DNA from: Corynebacterium sp. 122RC1
Lineage (GTDB): Bacteria; Actinomycetota; Actinomycetes; Mycobacteriales; Mycobacteriaceae
Length of the DNA: 46,376 nucleotides
Assembly (NCBI RefSeq): GCF_024580955.1
Contig: NZ_JANIKD010000018.1
Span: 1-46,376 of the forward strand
Direction of reading: 5' to 3'
The notes under the pieces are model-generated. The model was given only the letters and a program-made list of their open reading frames with translations. It made no database searches and had not been told where the DNA came from. The position numbers and the translations under genes are program-made. Of this stretch, positions 45,968-46,376 are shown one piece after another; the first letter of the stretch is position 1; each line of letters opens with the position of its first letter.

Positions 45968-46026
45968 CGGCTATGCTTTCGCTATACTACGACTTCTTTT
46001 GTCGTAGTATAGCGAAAGCATAGCCG
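45968..46026. repeat. Perfect 26-bp inverted repeat with 7-nt loop
   Basis: Arms 45968-45993 and 46001-46026 are exact complements (ends CGGCTATG and CATAGCCG); the loop is TTCTTTT. No T-run follows on either strand, so it is not an ordinary terminator. It lies 87 bp upstream of the Abi-like start, in a 495-bp stretch without a credible gene. Confidence 0.9.
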
Positions 46027-46205
46027 AGCGTCCAGCCAGGATGAAACTTTGTGACTAAAAACACACCTAATCCTTACTGTGGGTATCGTTTTGAGCGTTT
46101 TTGGCTCGGGGTTTTCCAATTGTGGGTGGATAGAATTGTTCGGAAGTTGTGATGCTCCGGAGGTTTTCGGAATGAGTGGTTCCTACAGTTTTCACGCTCA
46201 ATGCT

Positions 46206-46305
46206 GTTGGTCGATAGCTAAAAGTCGATAGGACGCGATTTTCCTCAAATCCGCCTCTCCTTTCGACCAACGCGCCGTCCTATCGACTTTTAGCTATCTA
46301 CCAAC
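46206..46305. repeat. 100-bp palindromic intergenic element, copy 2
   Basis: Begins GTTGGTCGATAGC and ends GCTATCTACCAAC. The outer arms (about 46206-46235 and 46276-46305) are complementary over 30 nt with one mismatch, and an internal inverted copy TCGACCAAC is at 46263-46271. About 85% identical to 28864-28963 and the same length. The remaining gene-free DNA around it (46027-46205, 46306-46376) shows nothing I can assign. Confidence 0.8.
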
Positions 46306-46376
46306 GCACTTTTCGCCCCAAAATCCACGCCCGCCACCACGCCCGCCACCGCGCCCACCAACCACAATCCCAGCCC

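Noticed and set aside
45968..46026. Perfect inverted repeat as a CRISPR or terminator
   Set aside because: Single unit with no spacer array, and no T-run on either side.
46067..46270. 67-residue minus-strand ORF near the right edge
   Set aside because: It runs through the palindromic element and has no ribosome site or family likeness; treated as chance.

Overview
The window is high-GC actinobacterial DNA that fits Corynebacterium. Gene order matches, from memory, the C. glutamicum chromosome: folK-DUF3180, lysS, clpC, mutY, carbonic anhydrase, radA, carD-ispD-ispF-cysS-rlmB, znuBCA, ipsA, otsB/otsA, thrE, phoR-phoS, HIT, purD. Protein sequences (CarD, ThrE, and PhoR, the equivalent of mycobacterial PhoP) support this. 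Species cannot be fixed from sequence alone.

1-16 kb: the folK 3' end leads a tightly overlapping run to a degenerate panC-like gene. An HNH endonuclease gene and a PfkB sugar kinase follow, the kinase divergent from lysS over what looks like a shared bidirectional promoter. Then come a monoacylglycerol-lipase-like hydrolase, clpC with a ClgR-type operator and a SigH-type promoter, a tiny DUF4236 gene, mutY, beta-carbonic anhydrase, radA behind a triple 10-bp repeat, a PEP-repeat surface protein and a lipoprotein.

15.5-28.8 kb: carD-ispD-ispF-cysS-rlmB form a housekeeping run (rRNA transcription, isoprenoid precursors, Cys-tRNA, 23S rRNA methylation). A zinc importer with a Fur-family box is divergent from an IpsA-like LacI regulator. 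thrE, a Lys/Ala-tailed protein, otsA, a lipoprotein and otsB lie in one minus-strand run (threonine export and trehalose synthesis). tRNA-Thr(UGU) sits beside thrE.

28.8-39 kb: a 100-bp palindromic element, a lipocalin, a second ThrE-like exporter, an Atg22-like MFS protein, an NCS2 purine permease fused to an OHCU-decarboxylase-like domain, an MFS efflux pump with its TetR regulator, and phoR-phoS.

39-42 kb: a 2.4-kb IS481/IS5564-type element carrying a Cmx-like chloramphenicol exporter has inserted at CCTAGG in a lipase gene. Both halves are still present and rejoin in frame when element plus one target copy are removed. The transposase is frameshifted.

42-46.4 kb: HIT protein, purD and an aminotransferase are followed by an AT-richer accessory segment: a probable small RNA convergent with an Abi-like HEPN protein, a perfect 26-bp inverted repeat, and a second copy of the 100-bp palindromic element. 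The RNA/HEPN pair is the best candidate for a little-described system. The 9-bp palindrome CACTSAGTG is strongly over-represented up to about 36 kb and absent from the acquired segments.
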